Shown: positions 22,554-32,439 of the stretch, piece after piece
Layout: each line of letters opens with the position of its first letter
How positions within the stretch are numbered: the first letter of the stretch is position 1
Source: Linnemannia hyalina
Taxonomy: Eukaryota; Mortierellomycota; Mortierellomycetes; Mortierellales; Mortierellaceae
DNA: 64,000 nt
Direction: 5' to 3'
Assembly: GCA_019671135.1 (NCBI GenBank)
Contig: JAHRHY010000023.1
Coordinates: forward strand, 62,001-126,000
Notes under the pieces: model-generated
What the model was told of the DNA's origin: nothing
The model's database searches: none
The model's input: the letters and a program-made list of their open reading frames with translations, nothing else
Position numbers and translations under genes: made by a program

Positions 22554-24240
22554 GACGGACTGAGAGATGATAAAACTAGGGAAGGAAAGGAGAGTGTGAA
22601 TGGGCGAAGGAAGGAAGTGAAAGGAACGAGGGAGGTGCCTACTCAACACAAAAGGTGGAGTTGGCAAAGGAGAAAGAAAGGAGAAATGGAAAGCAAAAGG
22701 ATAAAAGAAAGGGTGGAGAAAAATCAATAACTCATGCTCTCTGTTTTTGTTTGTTGTATGTATGCCCATTGAAGAAAGAAGGTAACAAACCTGTATGTAA
22801 GGAATGGACATCCCAAATCTTATTGTAAACTCCACACACGCCGCACGGCGGTCGATGGCCGATTGACATGGCCCAGCCCTGCACTGCCATATATCGACGT
22901 GCATACAGGCATGCTTATGTTCTTTTTGTTTTATTTATCCGTTTTTTTGAAATAAAGTGTATTCAATCAAAAAAACTATTGTTCAGTGTCGTTTGTGGGA
23001 AGGGTTTGAAGAGAGAGCAGGGGGAGAGTTGACAGGAGATGGGAGCCCGCTTGCTGGTCTTCCTCCCTTCTAAGGACCCCGGTGTCGCTTCCAAGGGATT
23101 AAGTCTTTTCGTCGGTGGTTGACTTGGACACGTTGCCGTGTTGTTGGTGGTTGTGGCCGTCTCTTTTTCTTAGTATTTTTTTTTCTTTTTTGTGTTGTAG
23201 TCGTAGTTATGGCTGGTTGGAGTGGTGATGAAATAAAATGAGAAAGGGATATATGTGGTTTGTCGCTGTTGATAGTTCTGTCACTGTTATTGTCGCTGTT
23301 GTTGTTGTCGCTGGTGATAAAAGAAAACGCTGGTGAACCCGTTATGCCTGCACGAAAGAAGGACAAAAGGTTCATATTTAATATCCATCACACTGCTCCT
23401 ATCCTACTATTGTTTGTCATTGTCTTTTCGTGGTGTCTGCTTACCTGCACGAAAGAAGGGGAAACGTCGCTTTCTCAGGCTCTCTTTTTGTTATGTTCTA
23501 CTTGGAAGAGACTCTACTTAGGGGTTGGTGGAAGAAACCACTTCACGCTGCATCAACTTCGGCTTCAAAAAAAACTTTATATTTTTTTGTCCCAATGGAC
23601 AGTCAGTGATTTTATTCCAAGGAGGAATACCTTAAAATGCAAGCGACGGTTGGTGTTAGAAATGTGGCCGATCGGAATTGCCCAGCCCTGTATTGCCACA
23701 GTGCCACATACCAACATGCATAAACATGCGTTATTTTTCATGTGTGTAGTCTTTTTAACACTTTACCCTTTTATTTCGTTAGAGCCCTTCCATGCGCATG
23801 GTAATAAACAGTCAGTCAGAACAACAACCACGGGTTGCTTTACTGTACTCCAAGGAGAAATATTTTTTAAATGCAAGGGAGATGCATAGAAGCGGGCAAG
23901 GAGTAGAAATGCGAGACATTTTTCTGGGATCGCCAGAAGACGACTAATTGATTAACGCTTCCGAGCAGAGACGCGACGAACTAATAAACATGTGTTTTAA
24001 GACACGTTTGATTTTTTTGGGGTCGCATTCATACCAAAGAAAAGAAAATAGTTAGAAACATCGTTGTTCAGCGTACAGACAGACAGCATACCTTAAAAAT
24101 ATCAAGCACCACAAAAGTAACAAAGTAAGAAAACGAACTTTGCCAATGAAACTTAGTACTTTAAAATAAAGTTAGCTACGATTTATCTTTCTTAACTTGT
24201 GAGGATCTGAGGAAGGTGAAGGGGGAGCTGGAAGATTTGC
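22554..24240. other. Intergenic between Kelch D and pseudogene E
   Basis: No gene recognised. Two loosely similar stretches occur near 22855-22915 and 23660-23740 (shared TTGCCCAGCCCTG-like and CATGC-rich text). A second weak pair lies near 23590-23640 and 23805-23880 (ACAGTCAGT ... CCAAGGAG ... AAATGCAAG). GCACGAAAGAAGG also occurs twice, near 23350 and 23450. This suggests old local duplication. Confidence 0.4.
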
Positions 24241-26498
24241 TCACTTTTGCGCAACCAACGTGTCTTGGACTAATTTCCGTCTGTCCAGGACCTCTTTTCT
24301 GCGATGATAGCTTCCATCGTCCATGCTAGTTCCATGACTCCTTTCTAGATATTGGCTCTGATCCAGGAAAACAACCGGAGGTAAAGATTGTTGCCATTGA
24401 GGAGGCCGAGGTGGTCTGTCCTGTCCATCTATGACTTCCGTTTGTGGACTCCATGGATTTGGTGGTGATGGTTGTCGTTGTTCACTTTTGTCGCCCTCGT
24501 ACTCGTCACTGTTGTCGTTGTCATCGTTGACACTTGGAAAATCCTATAGAGCGGCGGTAGTGGCGCGATTCACCAAATGCGGGGAATGCAGTGAGGTGAG
24601 GGATGATAGGCGTTGCTCATGAGGTCCACTGTTCGTCCGCGCGAAATCGTCTTCGTCGCCACTTGTTAATCGTCTTCGTTGCCACTTGTTAATCGTCTTC
24701 GTTGCCACTTGTTAATCGTCTTCGTTGCCACTTGTTAATCGAAGTTGCTGTTCTCCTTGTGGCTCTCTCATTAAAGAGTGAGGTCCGGCGAGGGGCGACG
24801 CGGCAAGTCGTCTAAAAAAGTTCTCGCGGTTATAATACACCCGCAGAGAATTCGTTGGTGATGCCGACGACGACGGTAATAACACGCCAAGGAGTTCTGC
24901 CATGGGATCTCCATCTGGATTTTGTGGGTTCGGGAGATTGAGAGCGATTGCACTCTCATTTCCATCGTTGTGCATTTCTTTTCTGCTGGTAATGCGCCTC
25001 CTGTAGAAGAGGAATCCTATTATCGCAACCACCACTACTACTCCTGCCGTTCCATCTCCGATGGCTCCGATATTTGTTGTTAGCTTGGCAATGTTTGGCA
25101 CGGCACTAGACTTGGCGGGGTTTGAGGGGTCCTAACACGTCTGCTCCCGTGTACCGTTTGAAATGTGTTGTCCATTCGCTGTTTCTGAGGTGGTTAATTA
25201 TCGGCATGGCGTCTTTGTTGACATTATTGCTCTCACCTGCCATAGAAGGTAAAAAAAAGAGATGTTAATAAAAAATTTCAAATATCTGTACACCCTAGTC
25301 TCCACCATGCAAAGTATAGAGAATTCCTTATCTCCTCAGGCAATGAAGCTGTCTCCAGAGACAGTACACGCCATGTTGGTCCGAGCTTGGCTTGCATCGG
25401 CAGGTCTTCCGGTAGTCCATGTGCTGGAAGGGAGGTCGAGGATATGAATGTCGGCCTTTGCGATCCCGTCCAGTCCTGTGCCACCAAACACAATCATACT
25501 TTGGTCGCCGTATGCTAGTAACATGAAAAAAGTAGAGGCGTGCCAGCCATGGAAAGGGTTTAATGCAACAAGACGTTGTGAAAAACCATGCCGTGGAGAG
25601 TCACACTTACCAGGCACCATGCAAAGGCCACCCGCATCTCAAGGGGATGTCCCAGTAGTTTTCTATCAAAGAAAAAAAAAAGAATGGGACAACACGGTAA
25701 GTTGGCTGATTCATTCATGTCAATTTAAGTTTCCATGCACGAACAAACACATTGAGACGTGCGAAACCCAAACAAAAATGAAAAAACGCACCGAAGGCAC
25801 CGAAGGCACCCACTCACTCATGGGAAGGAGCTCGTTAAGGTACGGATTGGAAGTATTCCTGACTATCGTTCTCCCACCGTAATGCAGAAAATGGTTCCGA
25901 TAGGTATGCCAGACAAACGACTCATGGATAACAGGAGCGAACATAAGATTCATCGACATGGGCGTGAGGGTGACCCCACTGATTCCAAGGGTATTCTTCA
26001 TCATCTGGGGTCCCTTGTCGATCCCGGCCGAGAGACAAATGTCGCCCAGCGTCAAGTCGACTCCAAACGGATCCCGGGCTGTTATGTGGCATTGAGAGGG
26101 ACAAAGGAGTGGCCCCAGAACTTATCACCGATGCTGTAGGTCCACCAACACAGGTGTGGTTGCAATGCGTCCCAGGCGTACAGGTTTCGATGATCCTTGG
26201 CTGCTACCATTGAATGATAGCTGGAAGTTGGGAAGAGGGGGGGAGATTGTTGGACTGGGGGCTGAACCGTGGCGGCGAGGAGGTATCTCAGAAGAGGGTG
26301 GGGTGGGGGGGGGGGTAGGTTCAATGCGACAAACTGGGTGACGGCCTTCCTGTTGGAATCAAGGTCTCCTTGGATGTAGAGAGTCGTTTCGCCAACATGG
26401 GCGATCCCATGCAACAAACAGGTACGGGAGGTTGGCTGAAGTAAGGGTGAAGAGGATGGAGATGTGGTGGCAATGAAAATTGAAGGGAGCAAGGGCAT
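24241..26498 (-). pseudogene. Kelch-repeat membrane protein E, pseudogene
   Basis: Fifth copy of the array with the same order of parts: signal-peptide region near 26400-26498, YIQGD and SYHSMVA blades, LHYGGR, a YGDQSMIVFGG exon (about 25340-25515), the transmembrane exon (VVVVVAIIGFLFYRRR) and a tail remnant ending near 24241 with DQSQYLERS. Several lesions are visible. A frameshift and stop lie near 26080. In exon 3 the conserved AWGG has Trp changed to TGA, and the following donor GT is changed to AT (near 25330). A further frame change lies between the membrane-proximal block and the transmembrane segment (near 25130). A 23-bp repeat expansion puts a stop in the tail. Confidence 0.85.
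24648..24739. repeat. 23-bp tandem repeat, four copies
   Basis: Four head-to-tail copies of a 23-bp unit (CGTCTTCGTTGCCACTTGTT plus AAT); the first copy has one difference. Because 23 is not a multiple of 3, expansion shifts the frame of the tail of pseudogene E. A stop codon arises inside the array at 24712-24714. Confidence 0.95.
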
Positions 26499-27614
26499 GG
26501 CGAGGGAATTGGGGGAGGTCGTTGCGAATTCAGGAGGTTAAGGGATGATATTGTCCAACACGACGAATGAAGCGTGCAAAACAAAGAGGAGGGTGAGAGC
26601 GAAGGAGAGGACGTTAGCAACAGGACATGGAAGGAGAACATGCAAAGGGATAAAAAAAGTAAAGGAGGAGAGAGAGAGAAAGCAATTGACGTGGGAATGA
26701 GGGTTGTCAACAATTTTTTTCTTGATCATGTTGTGCCCATCCTCTCCTCGGTTGAGAGAAAATAAAACAACGATAGTTGCCACAATTGGATTGGAAGTAT
26801 TTTTTTTACTTTCTCTTTCTTCACGTATGAAAATTGCAAACTCTGAACTTGGTTGTCCGCTTTTATTCAGCCTTTAGTCGCTTCTTCACCCTTCTGTTCC
26901 AATCGATCTTGAGGACCTTCATTAAATGCCAACAACAACATTTCAGTCGTTCACCAACAACGTCGCATTTCAGTAACAGGATCGCAGGATGGGATGGTAT
27001 GGCAAGTTAGCTATATGGAACGACTCTCACTCTCCCTTGCTCTTATTATCTAAATGAACTTTTTTTTACCCTGTGAATCCAATCCGAACAAACGGATCCA
27101 TTCCTTCTTTCCCTTCTCCGTTGCCCTGTAACAGTGGCAGCGCAAATCGACAGCTGGGAGAGAAAAAAAATATAGCGCAACAATGCATGCTTCTGCGGCA
27201 GCAAGCGCGCCTTTTCCCATTTTTTTTTCACCTATCCAGTAAAGGCTCTGTCACCTCTTTGCTGTCATCTGTCAAATGCTTTGATTTGCTACAATTTGCC
27301 ATAAGGCTTCAATTAAGTTTTCTCTCAAGGTTTCTACCAACATTTTTGTCGTGTCTCCTATGCTCAATTGAATATCAAAATGAACCGCTGATCATAGCGT
27401 TGCGTCAAAGTGTTGCGTCAGTTATATTTTATCTCAAACTCAATCACTGCATGAATGACGAGTGAGAGTGTACTTGTGCAAGCAAGTCCCTTTGTTCTTC
27501 TTTCTGATTTTATTGCAAAGGGTCAATGGTGCGGAATGAGTGAAATGAAATGCAAAGTAGTGGAGAGTGGATACTGAGACGACAGGAGAGGGGGAAGATA
27601 TGAGAATGGTGGCT
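26499..27614. other. Intergenic between pseudogene E and the Opy2-like gene
   Basis: No gene recognised. AT-rich, with short homopolymer runs. Confidence 0.45.
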
Positions 27615-30019
27615 CTATAAGTTAGAGGTCTTCGAGCCACGATGTCCGTCCCAGAAGATCATGATCTCTTCACCTTCGCCCCTTGTTGTTGTAGACCGAC
27701 CATCGGACAATGTAGAGAATGTCGAATTCCGTGTTGGGGCAGCAGGGGATTGGGATAGGTGACTTGGGCCGCCACCTGGCGGAGACATTGGTGAGGGCTG
27801 CACTAGCGAAGGGTAAGCATGCATCGCAGAGGGTGGTGCGGAGGGTGGTGCAGAGACGGATGAGGGTATTGTGGGAAAGGTTGTTGAAGTTGAGGCCAGG
27901 AGTGATGCAAGGGCAGTGGGAGCCGATGCGGAATGCTGGATGGTTGTTGTTGTCTGTGCGCCCGAAGTTTGAGGAGGAGGTGTCGCTGGAGTGGCTGGTG
28001 ATGGTATAGAGGACTGGTCGGTATGGTAGCTTGAGTGAAGTGGTCGGGGTTCCAGAACCATGCTAGGTAGACTGGGTGCCTGCTGGTTGGACACTGTTGA
28101 TTGTGCAGACGACCGAGCAGAGGGACCTGTGACCATCACGGCAGGTGTATACTGTTGCTCTGGCTCCGGTTGCGCTTGGAGTTGCTCAAGGGCGTCATTG
28201 GGTTGACTCCCCTCTCCACCTGGATTGTTGTTGTTGTTGCCTTGCCCCTGAAGTTTTGCAGACTTGTTTGCTTCGGCGACCCTCCGTTGCGATTTCGTCC
28301 TTTTGATCGAGTTGGAGGAGTGGAGAGTGTTGGATCGTTGGATCATGTCGCTGTTGCTAGACTTGATGGTATGAAGTCGTAAGAGTTGCGGAGTCGCCTT
28401 GTTACCGATGGCCATGACGACAGCCTCGTCCAGGGTTCCTGTTGACAGGCTGGATGCGATTGACGAGTGTTTGCTGTGGGCATCATTGAACGAGGCCATA
28501 AATGACGCTTGGGGACCTGGTTATTTGATTTAGACAAAGGGAACACGACGGTCAATTTCATTCAGTGTATCAGCTGCACTCACGAAAACTAAACCATAAG
28601 GATTTTACCTCCACCGAGGGCAGCCAGTTCAGGGAGCTGGGTGGAATCCTCGCTTGCAATTCTTGGGATGTAGGCGATGCGGATTACATCCTTCCGGCTG
28701 GATGCATCGGCCGCTGACTAATAGAACAAAAAGAGGATGAGATAATGATTTTGTGCGTGTGAGTGAATTATGTTCAGGAACAGAGATGTGATGATTGTGG
28801 CTGCTTGTATGGGGATCCGCCTTGAAATTTGCCCAAGGGATCCAGAGGGAAATGCAAAGACATGAAATAGGGTTGGGGAGGGAAGGGAAACACAGTTACC
28901 CGAACGAATTAGATTAAATTGTTAATTAAATCCTCACACAAAGGGGCCCCCTCCGACAACGTGCATGCAGTCAGTAGTGGAGTAAGAGGGGCAGGGGGAC
29001 AGCCAACCAACGCCGAGTGCTTAATGGCAATTAGAAAAAAGAGGAACCGAGGGGCAGGCGCTCATCCTGAACTGCCCATTTGCGAAAAAGAAGTGAAATG
29101 TAGACACACAAACACACACCGCTGCACACACACCGTGCATACACATACACCGCTAAGATCATGGAGCATGGTCAGGGCACCCATTCTTTGCCATCCTTTG
29201 AGATGATTCAAAGACGGAGGGAGTTCGAATGTTGAGAGCCACCTGCAATTTGAGGGATGAGCACAAAAAAACTGAAAGAGGTGTTCAAGGAACGGGTGTG
29301 TATGAGGTGTAGTTGAGGATGGGATGGAGATGGAAATGGTTCCTTTTTTTTTGACTCGCGCAAGCCTAATAACTCTAGGCGGCAATTTTCCAAACTATCA
29401 TCAAATCGCACAATCTAAATGAACAAAGAGTCGGGGCACACAACACTAAACATACCTCGCACCAACTCTTGCCACTGCCACTAACCTGCATTCGCTTGGT
29501 TTGGGACTTGAACGGATCGGGGGCCTCTTCCAGATGTCTCTCTGTGCCCAATAGCCCTCCATTGTTGGCTGTCCTCCGTTGGCGTCGTTGTCGAAAGATC
29601 AAAAGGATGAGCAGAGCTATCGCAACGAAACCAACGACACCTCCAACAACTGGGGCAACAATCGATTTGGCGTTTGAATTGCTGGGATCCTTGGATCCCG
29701 AGGAGCCATCGCCCGTCCCTGTATCAAAGCCAGGCTTGACACAGCTGGCTATTGGGCATTGACAGGGTGAAACGATAACATCCAGGGAACACACAAAGCC
29801 GTCTTTGCAAGGCGGGCATGTCACGGAGCTGGGAGCACAGGTCAGGGTAGGGCATTTTGTTGAGGTTGGAGTTGGCGGGACTAAGGATGAGGATGTTGGT
29901 GATACTGTGGACGTAGTTGGAGTAATTGTTCTTGAGGTAGTGGTGGTAATCGTTTCCACACCAACTGAAGAAATTTCTAGGATGGAGGGGAAGTGAGGGT
30001 CGTCGAGGTCCTGGATCAT
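27615..30019 (-). CDS. Opy2-like membrane anchor protein
   Basis: Exons 30019-29456, 28717-28609 and 28516-27615 give 524 residues with closed phases. The ectodomain starts Ser/Thr-rich and carries a compact cysteine cluster (Cys 56, 61, 68, 71, 77, 86, 88, 93; CPPCKDGFVC ... CQCPIASC) of the Opy2 N-terminal type. A transmembrane helix (about 120-142) and a basic stop-transfer (FRQRRQRR) follow. Exon 2 holds KDVIRIAYIPRI, resembling the conserved VIPIAYIPG segment of fungal Opy2 proteins. The rest is a Ser/Gln/Pro-rich cytoplasmic region. In yeasts Opy2 recruits Ste50 and Ste11 to the membrane in the HOG osmostress pathway; the same role is inferred here. The start is uncertain: no signal peptide is visible and upstream sequence is low-complexity. 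The first intron is long (738 nt). Confidence 0.75.
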
Positions 30020-31250
30020 TATTATATCTTCGCTCTATGTAAACGACGAGTAGAGCGAGGTGGGAGGGAAGGTGAGAAAAATTCAGGAAATTGGAATGAA
30101 TGTGAATCTGAATGGGAAGAGGTGAAGAGTAGGAATGAGAGCGAGTGCGAGGAATGGGACGTGAAATGAGGAAAGAGAATGGGGGCAAGGGTAAGTCAGG
30201 AGAGAAACAAGAGTAGGGAACGAAGGGAAAAAAGATAAAGAGGAGAAGAGAAAGAAGGGAGGAAGAGAAAAGAAAGAAGGAAGGAAGGAGGACGAAAAAT
30301 AATAACAGAAAAGAAAAAAGGGAAATCCAAGAGGAGGAAAACGACGACAAAAAAGGAGAGAGAAGGGAGAGTAGAGAAAGGGTCAGAGTTGGGACATAGC
30401 GAATAACTGTCGCCTGTTAGGCCACAACGGGTGCCTTTGATGGTCCTTTGGTGTGTTGGATCAAACGGAAAAAGTCTCGACGCTGGTCAAAATATAGATG
30501 GATGATGTGGATGGCATGCATTGCATCCTGCTATGTTGAATATCTAAGGTGGTGCCCCGACTTACTCTGTCTTTTTCTGATCTCCGAGAAGAGGGGGGCG
30601 CATTGTAGGCGGGAGTAAGAGAAAGAGGAGGAACAAGGAAGGGAGGAGTACAGTCAACAATGTAAAACAAAGAGAGTAATAACAAACAGGACTTCATGAT
30701 CCGTTGCTGGTTGAATCGCCCTGTCGTTTGCTAATGGCTGCTAAGGGATGTGTCTTTGCCATTCCTTGCATAAAGGTCGTCCGTCGTTCTCGTTCCTGTT
30801 CTGATCTTGTCTCCTTCTGTAAGACTACCCCTTTCTTTGAGAGCACGTTGCAAAGTATGCACGCCCTCCCTTGGCGGGGATCCCTTTTCATACCTTCAGC
30901 CGTCCCCTTTCTGCCTGGTGCTCCCTTCTTACCTCCCTTGCCTGAAGATGCTCTCCATCCTTCCTTGTTTCCCCCCTAGACTTTCTCATGATGTTTTACA
31001 ACTGTGTTTGGTTGTTGACGAGAAAGACCGCTGGACTGAGGTCAGGGTCAGTCTGTAACCTTCTATCCACTTATTTTCCACGAGTATGGTGGATGTTGTA
31101 TTGTGGTTTCCGACGCGTCGTTTAGCTCTTTGACCGCGTCTCGTTCTATCGTTCTATCCTCAATTTGCCCCAAACGTACGAGATCAATGGCGCACACATC
31201 ATTATTCAATTAGAGAGGTCACCGTTCAATTAAAAAGGGTTCGCTATCTG

Positions 31251-31269
31251 CTCTCTCTCTCTCTCTCTC
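31251..31269. repeat. CT dinucleotide microsatellite
   Basis: Uninterrupted (CT)n of 19 nt in the divergent intergenic region. Confidence 0.9.
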
Positions 31270-32269
31270 ACTTCTTCAGGGGTAGGGTGTCCTCCTCTGG
31301 CCTCACGTTTTTCTTGGCTTTCTTCCGTCTTCCTGTTCGTTGCTCCTCTCTTCTTTTCTTCACTCCACCTTCAGCCTTCCTCTCTCTCACTCACTCACTC
31401 CCTCGACTCTCGATTCTACTTCTGTCTATACCTCGAAGACGCGATCTTTTTGCACATTCTTGGTCTCGACAAAAGGTAAAAAAAAGATAAAAAAACTCAT
31501 TTTCCTTCTCCTCCTACATGTGGACATGCGACCTTTACGCCCATGGAAAGCGCTTCCCACAAAGAAATGCGCCGGACAGACAGCGAGCAACAGGATGATG
31601 TCTCTCTTTTTAGGCTATTCTCTCTATCCTTTCTTCATTCACCTCCCATACACCAAAAAGAGAGGAGACTATGAGTCGCACATCAAAGAGCAACACACAT
31701 CTACACCCACAACAGCGGCCATGAGCGAGCAGCACTTTGTTGTCCAAAACCCAGCCTTGAGGCGAATAAAAATCGGTGGCGATGAAGTGGACGACAACTA
31801 AGAGCAGAAGCTCTTGGCAAAACGCAACCAAAAAATATGCTTTTTGGGATACGTAGCCTCTGGACGACGGCCTTTGCCCTTTGCCCATTGCCCTTGTTCT
31901 TTTTTTTTCGACCCCTTTGGTCCCCTTTATTTTGCGTCTCCACTAAGAAGCGCAATTGCTGGTATACGTAAAAGAGAGACGAGCACATCATCGTGGGTTT
32001 ATTCGTTCACTTTGTCGATATCTTGCCCCTTCTCCTTCCTCGATAAACTCTGAGCCATCGGGGGGCGGGGAGAGGAGCGTGTTTTGACAGGTCGAAGGTC
32101 ATTTGTCCTCCTTTTGTTTTTACTTCCTTTTCCTAATGTGGGACAAACACTAAAAGAGCTGCGGGAATTGCAGGCATACCACACAACAGGAGGAATGAAT
32201 GAGTGAACTGAAGTATGGCAGGCATGCTTCGCCTTCGTAAATGAGCAACAGTCACACGGTCCTTTTACA

Positions 32270-32301
32270 CATCAAACCATCAAACCATCAAACCATCAAA
32301 C
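32270..32301. repeat. 8-bp tandem repeat, four copies
   Basis: Four perfect copies of CATCAAAC, 138 nt upstream of the start codon at 32440. It could be a local binding-site array or simple slippage. Confidence 0.9.
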
Positions 32302-32439
32302 GAGGCACCCCTTCTTAAACTCCTTTCCTTCGTCATCTTCATTCCCTCGCCTTTCTGCTCTTCCTTTCGTTCATACCCTAATCATATCCCTTTCAAATCT
32401 TTCTCCTCCTCCTCGGCATCTCTCAGGCTGCTGACAAAC

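Larger units (their letters stand above)
30020..32439. other. Divergent intergenic region
   Basis: Lies between the Opy2-like gene (minus) and the membrane protein at 32440 (plus), so it should hold both promoters. It shows purine/pyrimidine-skewed low-complexity DNA (30050-30400), a CT microsatellite at 31251-31269 and an 8-bp tandem repeat at 32270-32301. No supported gene. Confidence 0.5.

Noticed and set aside
22554..22904. N-terminal extension of Kelch D
   Set aside because: Paralogues start at MRxH. The extra upstream codons are low-complexity leader with no match in the family.
23070..23375. Lys/Arg-rich open frame on the minus strand
   Set aside because: Its composition arises from a T-rich and repeat-rich intergenic stretch, and no family resemblance or splice partner was seen.
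24648..24739. CRISPR-like array
   Set aside because: The repeats are head to tail without spacers and lie in a eukaryotic gene tail.
31500..31801. Small open frame upstream of the 823-residue membrane protein
   Set aside because: It has no recognisable motif and no conserved-looking context.
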